Assembly: GCA_024399225.1 (NCBI GenBank)
Contig: JAKSHV010000019.1
Coordinates: 1-11,075 of the forward strand
From: an archaeon
GTDB lineage: Archaea; Thermoplasmatota; Thermoplasmata; Methanomassiliicoccales; Methanomethylophilaceae
Direction: 5' to 3'
DNA: 11,075 nucleotides
Shown here: positions 6,496 through 11,075 of the stretch, one piece after another
Numbering within the stretch: the first letter of the stretch is position 1
How the letters are laid out: every line of letters begins with the position of its first letter
Position numbers and translations under genes: made by a program
The notes under the pieces: model-generated
The model's input: the letters and a program-made list of their open reading frames with translations, nothing else
Databases searched by the model: none
What the model was told of the DNA's origin: nothing

Positions 6496-7638
6496 TCAGA
6501 TAACTCCGCCGAGTGCGGGGTTGACAAGCTTTCCGAGAATTGCATCACGGATGAATGCGTTGTACTGAGTGAGGTCCTTCTTCTCGTTGATGATCTCGGA
6601 CACGGCATCCTTGATGTGTGTGAATATCTCGCGGTAGATCCTGCAGGAGTCTCCGCCGTTGTTCTCGATACCGCCCTGGTTGAGGGCGTCGATGCTGCAT
6701 CCGCCCTGGCAGAACTTGAAAAGGTCGCAGGACTGACATTTCTGCCTGCGGACGATGGTTCCCTGAAGGATGTTGACGAATCCCTCGGTCCTGAAGCAGT
6801 CACCTATGCTCTTTATATTATCTATATTACCGAGCTTCATCGAGGAAGGACAGGGCTTGGCACAGGGATACAGGTCACCGTTGGGATACATGCACAGCCA
6901 TTTGGTGAGACAGGAGCTGTGTGCACAGTCGGACTCCTGAGGGGTTCCGAGTGCAGACAATACATACTGATAATGGGGGAGAAGAGGAATCCTGGAGGTG
7001 GTGTCGGTGAGCCACTCGTCGAATGCTGCGATCGAGGATTTGATGTAAGCGTCAGCATCAGGAACAAACTCCGGATGACATGCGGTGCATCCGATGGGGA
7101 GCACGGGGACCATGCTGACAGCCGCACCGATGTCACGGAAGTGGCGGTATATCTCCAGCTGCTTGTCCTGGCAATCCCTGGAGATGGTGGAGTTGACGGA
7201 GAACACCCTTTCCTTGTCGCTCATGGCGATGATCTGCTTCTCGATCTTCTCGCCGTTCTCGCGGAGGATTCCGTCATAGGGACCTTCATGGGAGATTCCG
7301 ATGTTGACCTTCTTCTCCTTGCAGAAGTTGATGAACTTGCGGTCGAGTTTCAGACCGTTGGTCTGGATGGTATTCCCGTACCTTTCCGGTCCGAAGATCT
7401 TCTCCTGCATGTCGAGTACCTTCTTGTAGAATACGAAAGGCATCTCGAGAGGTTCTCCGCCGTGCCATACGAACCATACGGAATCGTATTCCTTGCTGAG
7501 AATGTTGAAAAGGCGTTCGAGCCTGTCAAAAGATATCCTCGCTTCCGAGGTGAGTTCCTCGGAAGTGTGGTAGCAATGCCTGCAAGCCATGTTGCAGGCA
7601 AGGGTGGGTTTAATGACCACAGACAGAAAGCGGCTCAT
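6496..7638 (-). CDS. radical SAM/SPASM peptide-modifying enzyme
   Basis: A 380-residue radical SAM enzyme with a SPASM domain, the architecture of anaerobic sulfatase maturases and RiPP-modifying enzymes. C15-x3-C19-x2-C22 binds the cluster that cleaves S-adenosylmethionine, and WHGGEP at 58-63 is the SAM-contacting motif. The SPASM signature is complete: C243-x10-G254-x4-C259, then C301-x2-C304-x5-C310-x3-C314 and C332, enough for two auxiliary [4Fe-4S] clusters. The start at 7638 gives the canonical N-terminus SVVIKPTLACNMACRHC; the longer open frame upstream overlaps the peptide gene and is not family-like. The gene begins 20 bases after the stop of a cysteine-rich 103-residue peptide, its likely substrate. 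No sulfatase gene is in view and the peptide lacks C/S-x-P-x-R, which argues against sulfatase maturation. Confidence 0.9.
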   Translation of the reverse strand: MSRFLSVVIKPTLACNMACRHCYHTSEELTSEARISFDRLERLFNILSKEYDSVWFVWHGGEPLEMPFVFYKKVLDMQEKIFGPERYGNTIQTNGLKLDRKFINFCKEKKVNIGISHEGPYDGILRENGEKIEKQIIAMSDKERVFSVNSTISRDCQDKQLEIYRHFRDIGAAVSMVPVLPIGCTACHPEFVPDADAYIKSSIAAFDEWLTDTTSRIPLLPHYQYVLSALGTPQESDCAHSSCLTKWLCMYPNGDLYPCAKPCPSSMKLGNIDNIKSIGDCFRTEGFVNILQGTIVRRQKCQSCDLFKFCQGGCSIDALNQGGIENNGGDSCRIYREIFTHIKDAVSEIINEKKDLTQYNAFIRDAILGKLVNPALGGVI

Positions 7639-7651
7639 AATGAGACCAGTT

Positions 7652-7664
7652 TTCTGTTTCAGAA
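7652..7664 (-). promoter_or_regulatory. small hairpin across the peptide stop codon
   Basis: On the reverse strand TTCTG, AAA and CAGAA form a 5-bp stem around the TGA of the peptide gene. It could stabilise the peptide mRNA or lower read-through into the enzyme gene. The stem is short, so the call is weak. Confidence 0.2.
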
Positions 7665-7970
7665 GGGCCAGTAGGTGTAGAAGCCGTTGAAACCGTTGGT
7701 GCAGTAGCAGCAGCAGACACAGCAGATTCCGACTCCGACGAGGAGTGCGATGTGCTGACCTGCGGTCCTGCAGCATCCGTAGTTACCGCAGCATCCGTAA
7801 CATTTGGGGTCTCCGTTGATGGGACCGTGGATTGCGTCGTTACCGTCGGCGTTTTTGGGGGCGTTGTAGTCCTTTACGTGTTCCTCGCCGGTCTCGATTG
7901 CGAGAGAGGTGAATGCGAGGGGGGACTGGCTCATATAGGATGCGATAAGATCTTCAACAGACTGTGACAT
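7659..7970 (-). CDS. cysteine-rich peptide, candidate RiPP precursor for the adjacent radical SAM enzyme
   Basis: No family is recognised. The 103 residues split into two parts. Residues 1-56 are polar, acidic and free of cysteine (MSQSVEDLIASYMSQSPLAF onward), like a leader. Residues 57-103 hold all 11 cysteines: C57, 60, 61, 66, 67, then 83, 84, 86, 87, 88 and 90. Within them are a hexapeptide repeat (YGCCGN-YGCCRT), a hydrophobic segment (73-82) running into CCVCCCYC, and an aromatic tail TNGFNGFYTYWPF. A clear TATA box and a GGGTGAG ribosome site (7974-7980, 3 bases from the ATG) suggest strong expression. The radical SAM gene follows after 20 bases. I infer a modified peptide (thioether or aromatic crosslinks possible). 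A small metal-binding or membrane-anchored protein is the main alternative. Confidence 0.7.
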   Translation of the reverse strand: MSQSVEDLIASYMSQSPLAFTSLAIETGEEHVKDYNAPKNADGNDAIHGPINGDPKCYGCCGNYGCCRTAGQHIALLVGVGICCVCCCYCTNGFNGFYTYWPF

Positions 7971-8020
7971 ATTCTCACCCTGCCATATTACTGGCTTAGA
8001 TAAACTCCGTAACCGTTCCC

Positions 8021-8030
8021 AATATATAAT
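8021..8030 (-). promoter_or_regulatory. TATA box of the peptide-radical SAM operon
   Basis: The reverse strand reads ATTATATATT, preceded by purine-rich CGAAG that could serve as BRE. It is centred 55 bases before the ATG at 7970, predicting a leader of about 28 bases that contains the GGGTGAG ribosome site. Confidence 0.65.
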
Positions 8031-8039
8031 CTTCGTCGA

Positions 8040-8060
8040 CTGGCTGAGCCAGATTTTTTT
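8040..8060 (+). terminator. hairpin plus T7 tract, plus-strand orientation
   Basis: CTGGC and GCCAG (8040-8044, 8048-8052) form a 5-bp stem with a TGA loop, followed by A and seven T. It looks like an intrinsic terminator for plus-strand transcription, yet no plus-strand gene lies upstream of it nearby. It sits immediately upstream of the peptide promoter. Confidence 0.35.
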
Positions 8061-8073
8061 GTAAATAGAGAGG

Positions 8074-8090
8074 CTTCCCCTTAGGGGAGG
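8074..8090 (-). terminator. hairpin after the toxin gene
   Basis: CTTCCCC and GGGGAGG pair as a 7-bp stem (one wobble) around TTA. On the toxin strand it is followed by CCTCTCTATTTA. It lies about 18 bases past the toxin stop and is a reasonable terminator for the antitoxin-toxin operon. Confidence 0.45.
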
Positions 8091-8107
8091 GCCATTTGAG
8101 GAATGTT

Positions 8108-8428
8108 TTAGCGAGAACTTAACAGCCGTTCTATATTATGGATATCAATGTGGTGCAGAGTACCCACACGCCTTTGGAAATCTTTTTCCCCGATAGAACG
8201 CAGTTCATAGAGTAAGACATGGGAACCTTCACGTAAACCTGCCTCAGCAGGTTTTTGAAGTCTGTATCCATAGGGTTCGGGTTTTTCTTTAGATGTGACA
8301 GACAACACTAGACATAGACGATCTTCACCCTCACCTAAAATAACTACAGGACGTAATTTCCTGCGCCCATCATCTTCGATGAACGATATGGAGGCATACC
8401 ACACCTCCCATGGTTGCTTAGTGGCCAT
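8108..8428 (-). CDS. PemK/MazF-like toxin
   Basis: A 106-residue protein with the PemK/MazF pattern: EVWYASISF at the N-terminus, KLRPVVILGE near 24-33, LSVTSK in the middle, AGLREGSHVLLYELRSIG near 63-80 and a C-terminal VGTLHHIDIHNIERLL helix. Family members are ribosome-independent endoribonucleases that cut mRNA at short sequences. The length is normal for the family. The ATG lies inside the last codons of the upstream antitoxin gene (11-base overlap), which ties its translation to that of the antitoxin. Base and codon use are more A/T-ending than in the flanking metabolic genes, suggesting horizontal acquisition with its partner. Confidence 0.85.
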   Translation of the reverse strand: MATKQPWEVWYASISFIEDDGRRKLRPVVILGEGEDRLCLVLSVTSKEKPEPYGYRLQKPAEAGLREGSHVLLYELRSIGEKDFQRRVGTLHHIDIHNIERLLSSR

Positions 8429-8966
8429 TAATTACCGCAGCCCTTATGAGTTTACCATCAGCATCTACAATCGGAAGATGCTTGAGCTCACGTACATCAA
8501 AACGCTTCAACGGAGGTAACTCTGAGAAATGCTTCTGGATAAGTTCCTGAGGTATCTCTTTGTTGAGAGTTCCATCAAAAACCATCTTCCAAGGCGAATC
8601 TTCAGCGTGAGTCTCTGAGACCAAGGATTGTGTAGACCTGAACTCATACTGATTGTAAACGTCAACAAGGAATGTATTGATGTTGCTCCCATCAAACTTT
8701 CTCAAATAGCCAGGATTCTGCAATACTGGTATCGCTTTTGAGTGATACTTTTTGTTTGCATGGTAGATTGTTGGTATAACCGGGCCTTTGTCCCATGCCT
8801 GAATTGGATCAGAGAACAGAGGCGTACCGTAAGTCGCAAGATGCCAGCCCTGTGCAAAATATAACATCTTGTTGAGACGGAGATTGGTCATTGGATGTTT
8901 TGAATCTTTACAGAGATCAATAAAAAAATCTGCAACATCAGCAGCTTGAATAACTTCTGTAGACAT
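8418..8966 (-). CDS. Panacea-domain (DUF4065, SocA-like) antitoxin
   Basis: The 182-residue protein carries the DUF4065/Panacea signature at about 26-68: MTNLRLNKMLYFAQGWHLA, then LFSDPIQAWDKGPVIPTIY. Panacea proteins are antitoxins that pair with many unrelated toxins and neutralise them by direct binding; Caulobacter SocA is an adaptor relative. The remaining 110 residues have no feature I can name and could bind the toxin. The gene precedes and overlaps the PemK/MazF-like toxin gene. A strong ribosome site AAGGAGTG (reverse strand, 8971-8978) lies 4 bases before the ATG. An inverted repeat between TATA box and ribosome site (8978-9000) would suit autoregulation. Codon use differs from the neighbouring metabolic genes. 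Confidence 0.85.
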   Translation of the reverse strand: MSTEVIQAADVADFFIDLCKDSKHPMTNLRLNKMLYFAQGWHLATYGTPLFSDPIQAWDKGPVIPTIYHANKKYHSKAIPVLQNPGYLRKFDGSNINTFLVDVYNQYEFRSTQSLVSETHAEDSPWKMVFDGTLNKEIPQELIQKHFSELPPLKRFDVRELKHLPIVDADGKLIRAAVINGH

Positions 8967-8977
8967 TTGACACTCCT

Positions 8978-9000
8978 TATTTCAATATGGATGTGAAATA
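8978..9000. promoter_or_regulatory. inverted repeat at the antitoxin promoter, candidate operator
   Basis: TATTTCA (8978-8984) and TGAAATA (8994-9000) are perfect complements with a 9-base spacer. The element runs from the ribosome site to the edge of the TATA box, the expected place for an autoregulatory toxin-antitoxin operator. Confidence 0.45.
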
Positions 9001-9006
9001 TATAAA
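8999..9006 (-). promoter_or_regulatory. TATA box of the toxin-antitoxin operon
   Basis: The reverse strand reads TTTATATA, a consensus archaeal TATA element, centred about 37 bases before the antitoxin ATG. It predicts a leader of about 10 bases, just enough for the ribosome site. Confidence 0.6.
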
Positions 9007-9084
9007 TCGTTATTCTAGAACAGATATATCCGACAATATTGGAATCTTCAACTTTACAAGATAGTTTAAAAGAGCCAGCAAAAC

Positions 9085-9092
9085 GTTTTATC
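9085..9092 (+). promoter_or_regulatory. TATA box of the DUF5685-like gene
   Basis: GTTTTATC is centred 29 bases before the ATG at 9118. TTTAAAAG at 9065-9072 is an alternative that would give a leader of about 20 bases. No ribosome site is near the ATG. Confidence 0.4.
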
Positions 9093-9117
9093 GATAGTGA
9101 CGTTTGCCTATTTGACT

Positions 9118-10032
9118 ATGTTCGGATACACCGTCCCGCTGTACTCCCGCCTCTCGGCACAGGGGAACAGCGACTACCAGAGATACTACTGCGAGACCTG
9201 CCATCAGCTCAAGGCACAGTTCGGCATCATCTCCACCGCGACGGTCAACTTCGACATGACGTTCAACACCATCGTTCTGAACTCCGTAATGGGCGGAGAT
9301 GATTCCTTCGACGGAACCCCCAAGTCGGTCACCTGCGTTTTCAAGAAGCCCTTCACCGATCAGGAGGTCTTCGCCAAGATGGCGGCCTACACCATCCTCC
9401 TGACCAAATGGGAGCTCTACGACGACAAGGTTGACAAGCCCTCCGTCAAAACAAAGATGATCAACGGAGTTCTTTCGAGGGCCATCAAGAAGGCGGAGAA
9501 GGCCTATCCCGAATATGATGAGATCGTCGGAAAGGGATTCGAGGAACTCAGGAATCTCGAGGCGGACGGATGCACCGATCCCGTTCTCATGGGAAGCACC
9601 TTCGGAAGGTCCCTCACCATCCCGTTATCGGACATCGCCGGCGATAATGACTTCCCTGCACTGAGAGACCTCTACACCAACCTCAGCACCGCGGTCTACG
9701 TCATGGATGCCATCGACGATCTCGAAGACGACTACAAGGACGGCACTTACAATCCTTTCGTCAAGGCATGTCCCAGATTCATAAACCGTGACGATTACAT
9801 CGTCAAGAACCTCTATCAGACCACCGAGCTTGTGAACAAGGTGATCAAGGACCTCCAGGATTCTTATCTGGAGGTGAAGAAGAGAATGACCTGCATGACC
9901 GAGGTCACCGACAACATCATCTTCCTAGGCATCCCCGATTCCGCAAAGAACGCGGTCGCGGGAAGGCATGCTGCCAAGATGAGTGTCAAGAACGTTCTCG
10001 ACCACAGGAAGGACAGGAACTCGACTTACTGA
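9118..10032 (+). CDS. DUF5685-like protein
   Basis: A 304-residue protein that I match to DUF5685 from the N-terminal MFGYTVPLYS, the YYCETCH motif at 23-29, an acidic ELYDDKVD at 99-106 and a second acidic helix, DAIDDLEDDYKDGTYNP at 197-213. Function is unknown. The two aspartate-rich helices recall the paired metal-binding motifs of isoprenoid synthase folds, but this is a visual analogy only. The CxxCH motif could bind metal or heme; no signal peptide is present, so heme attachment is unlikely. The start is placed at 9118, not the upstream in-frame ATG at 9097, because family members begin MFGY and a TATA box would overlap the longer form. The 3' end overlaps the convergent gene by 7 bases. 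Confidence 0.75.
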   Translation: MFGYTVPLYSRLSAQGNSDYQRYYCETCHQLKAQFGIISTATVNFDMTFNTIVLNSVMGGDDSFDGTPKSVTCVFKKPFTDQEVFAKMAAYTILLTKWELYDDKVDKPSVKTKMINGVLSRAIKKAEKAYPEYDEIVGKGFEELRNLEADGCTDPVLMGSTFGRSLTIPLSDIAGDNDFPALRDLYTNLSTAVYVMDAIDDLEDDYKDGTYNPFVKACPRFINRDDYIVKNLYQTTELVNKVIKDLQDSYLEVKKRMTCMTEVTDNIIFLGIPDSAKNAVAGRHAAKMSVKNVLDHRKDRNSTY

Positions 10033-10289
10033 GAACCTAGGGAGTTCCTTCCGCAGGGATCGTAGTTGCTGCAGAATCCGAGGATGTCGATCTCCTCCCC
10101 GGTGAGTTTGCACTTGCCTTCTCCGAAAGCGATGTCGGCATGGGCACAGTTCTCGCAGAAACCGGGTTTGTAACGAGGACAGGAATCCTTGGAGTGGACA
10201 ACCTTGTTGTTGACCATGCAGGCCCAGTCGTCTTCGGAATGTATGCAGAACTTGCAGAATTCGCATTTGCCGTATCTTTCATCAGACAT
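10026..10289 (-). CDS. cysteine-rich protein with two duplicated zinc-ribbon-like units
   Basis: An 87-residue protein with 10 cysteines. Two units share the pattern C-x2-C, 8-11 residues, C, 12 residues, C-x2-Y-x-P: residues 12-41 (C12, C15, C24, C37, then PRYKP) and 45-78 (C45, C48, C60, C73, then SNYDP). C9 and C79 are extra. Four cysteines per unit suggest two bound zinc ions or iron-sulfur centres, which is inference. No specific family is recognised. The ATG follows a TATA box by 28 bases, so the mRNA is probably leaderless. It is divergent from the MFS gene across only 76 bases and convergent with the DUF5685-like gene. Confidence 0.75.
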   Translation of the reverse strand: MSDERYGKCEFCKFCIHSEDDWACMVNNKVVHSKDSCPRYKPGFCENCAHADIAFGEGKCKLTGEEIDILGFCSNYDPCGRNSLGSQ

Positions 10290-10312
10290 GTGAATTCAAG
10301 CCAATCTGGATT

Positions 10313-10322
10313 GATATATATG
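10313..10322 (-). promoter_or_regulatory. TATA box of the duplicated cysteine-rich gene
   Basis: The reverse strand reads CATATATATC, centred 28 bases before the ATG at 10289. Being nearly symmetrical, it could also support transcription of the divergent MFS gene. Confidence 0.55.
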
Positions 10323-10336
10323 CCTTGTTGCAACCG

Positions 10337-10344
10337 TCATATAC
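10337..10344 (+). promoter_or_regulatory. possible TATA box of the MFS gene
   Basis: TCATATAC is centred about 25 bases before the GTG at 10366, which would again give a leaderless mRNA. The stronger TATATAT at 10314-10321 is the alternative. Confidence 0.35.
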
Positions 10345-10365
10345 TGGTTGCATCATCGAGAACCT

Positions 10366-11075
10366 GTGTTGAACAGCATAAGGTCGGATTATGCCCACAC
10401 CATCAGGGCATGCTATGTGACGTATGTAATCCAAGCGATCATAGTCACCATCCAGCCGCTGCTGTTCGTTACCTTCTCCACGGAGTTCGGATTCTCGCTG
10501 GAAGAGCTTGCCCTTCTGACCACGTTCAACTTCCTTGTTCAGCTGATATTCGACATCCTCTGCACGAAGATAGTGTCCCATGTGGGGTACAGGAAGGCCA
10601 TGCTGATCTGCATGAGTCTGATCACTCTGGGTCTTTTGGGGATGGTGGTGTTCCCATACCTCACCGACCCTTATATCGGACTGCTTCTCGGAACAGTCAT
10701 CTTCGGATCCGGAGGAGGAATATCCGAGGTGCTTGTGAATCCCATCGTGCTATCGTGTCCTACAGACAGCAAGGAGGGTGCACTCACCCTGCTCCATTCG
10801 TTCTTCTGCTGGGGGCAGGTCCTTGTGGTCCTCGGTTCCACCGCATTCTTCATGCTGTTCGGCACCGGTGACTGGAGGATCCTTGTTGTTCTGTGGGCCC
10901 TCGTTCCGGCTGTGAATCTCATCTATTTCTCATTGGTGCCCATGAACGAGAACGAACCCGGACTCGAAAAGGAAGGCACTCCGTTCAAACAACTCTTCTC
11001 CATGAAGGTGTTCTGGCTCTTTGTGATCCTGATGCTCTGCGGAGGTGCCGCCGAGCATGCGGTGGGACAGTGGGC
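10366..11075 (+). CDS. MFS transporter, N-terminal part (3' end outside window)
   Basis: The frame from GTG 10366 (or TTG 10369) stays open to the window edge, giving 236 residues of a major facilitator. No in-frame ATG precedes the first membrane segment, so a GTG or TTG start is needed. About six hydrophobic segments are visible: IQAIIVTIQPLLFVTF, a second after EELALL, then MLICMSLITLGLLGMVVF, YIGLLLGTVIFGSGGG, GQVLVVLGSTAFFMLF and ILVVLWALVPAVNLIYF. A short basic loop (VGYRK) between segments two and three matches the MFS loop, and NPIVLSCP with LHSFFCWGQ resembles the fucose-permease-type MFS branch. After segment six a polar loop begins. The substrate cannot be told; sugar, drug or peptide export are all possible. 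Confidence 0.85.
   Translation, partial: MLNSIRSDYAHTIRACYVTYVIQAIIVTIQPLLFVTFSTEFGFSLEELALLTTFNFLVQLIFDILCTKIVSHVGYRKAMLICMSLITLGLLGMVVFPYLTDPYIGLLLGTVIFGSGGGISEVLVNPIVLSCPTDSKEGALTLLHSFFCWGQVLVVLGSTAFFMLFGTGDWRILVVLWALVPAVNLIYFSLVPMNENEPGLEKEGTPFKQLFSMKVFWLFVILMLCGGAAEHAVGQW

Noticed and set aside
6496..7638. The radical SAM enzyme as an anaerobic sulfatase maturase
   Set aside because: The domain layout fits, but no sulfatase is in view and the adjacent peptide has no C/S-x-P-x-R motif.
6616..7674. A 352-codon plus-strand frame opposite the radical SAM gene
   Set aside because: It is a shadow of the radical SAM coding sequence, with no domain signature and no promoter or ribosome site.
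7639..7776. A 46-residue N-terminal extension of the radical SAM protein
   Set aside because: It overlaps the peptide gene in another frame, is Arg/Leu-rich shadow sequence, and the family N-terminus begins at 7638.
3741..8052. Repeated string GGGGACTGGCTC near 3740 and 7922, and a similar ACTGGCT at 8039
   Set aside because: One copy is in coding sequence and the contexts differ; too short to call a repeat family or attachment site.
8040..9117. Attachment sites, tRNA or insertion-sequence ends bordering the toxin-antitoxin pair
   Set aside because: No tRNA, transposase, terminal inverted repeats or direct repeats were visible around the pair.
10140..10871. A 243-codon plus-strand frame ending inside the MFS region
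   Set aside because: It is out of frame with the clearly hydrophobic MFS reading and runs antisense through the cysteine-rich gene.
1..11075. CRISPR array, rRNA or tRNA genes
   Set aside because: No regularly spaced repeats and no recognisable structural RNA sequence were found by eye.

Overview
The window looks like chromosomal DNA of a methanogenic archaeon, most likely from the Methanomassiliicoccales (Thermoplasmatota). This placement is inference. It rests on AT-rich TATA-type promoters, several genes whose start codon sits about 25-29 bases after a TATA box (leaderless style), others with GGTGA/GGAG-type ribosome sites, an iron-sulfur flavoprotein with the cysteine spacing known from Methanosarcina Isf, and no TAG among 14 stop codons (a habit of pyrrolysine users).

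Layout. 1-1038 (+): the 3' part of a PHP-domain phosphoesterase gene overlapping a small YqfO/NIF3-type protein gene. 1019-1621 (-): an unrecognised 200-residue protein, convergent with the previous gene. 1622-1798: a divergent regulatory region with two clear inverted repeats. 1799-3659 (+): cysK-metA operon. 3660-3768: nested, mutually exclusive hairpins, then the ridA promoter. 3769-4152 (+): ridA. 4282-6321 (-): metY and, downstream, an iron-sulfur flavoprotein gene with its own promoter. 6322-6495: AT-rich control region. 6496-7970 (-): a 103-residue peptide gene with 11 cysteines, followed after 20 bases by a radical SAM/SPASM enzyme. 8108-8966 (-): a Panacea-type antitoxin overlapping a PemK/MazF-like toxin. 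9118-10032 (+): a DUF5685-like protein. 10026-10289 (-): a duplicated cysteine-rich protein. 10366-end (+): the N-terminal half of an MFS transporter.

How the genes fit together. The centre is a sulfur amino acid locus. MetA carries Glu111, the residue linked to acetyl-CoA rather than succinyl-CoA use, so it should make O-acetylhomoserine. MetY would then add sulfide to give homocysteine. CysK makes cysteine from O-acetylserine and sulfide. RidA typically clears the 2-aminoacrylate that PLP enzymes release.

The strongest candidate for something undescribed is the pair at 6496-7970. A highly cysteine-rich peptide, with its own strong promoter and ribosome site, lies directly upstream of a SPASM-domain radical SAM enzyme, the usual arrangement of a ribosomally made, enzymatically modified peptide (RiPP). 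The neighbouring toxin-antitoxin pair has visibly different codon use and looks acquired.
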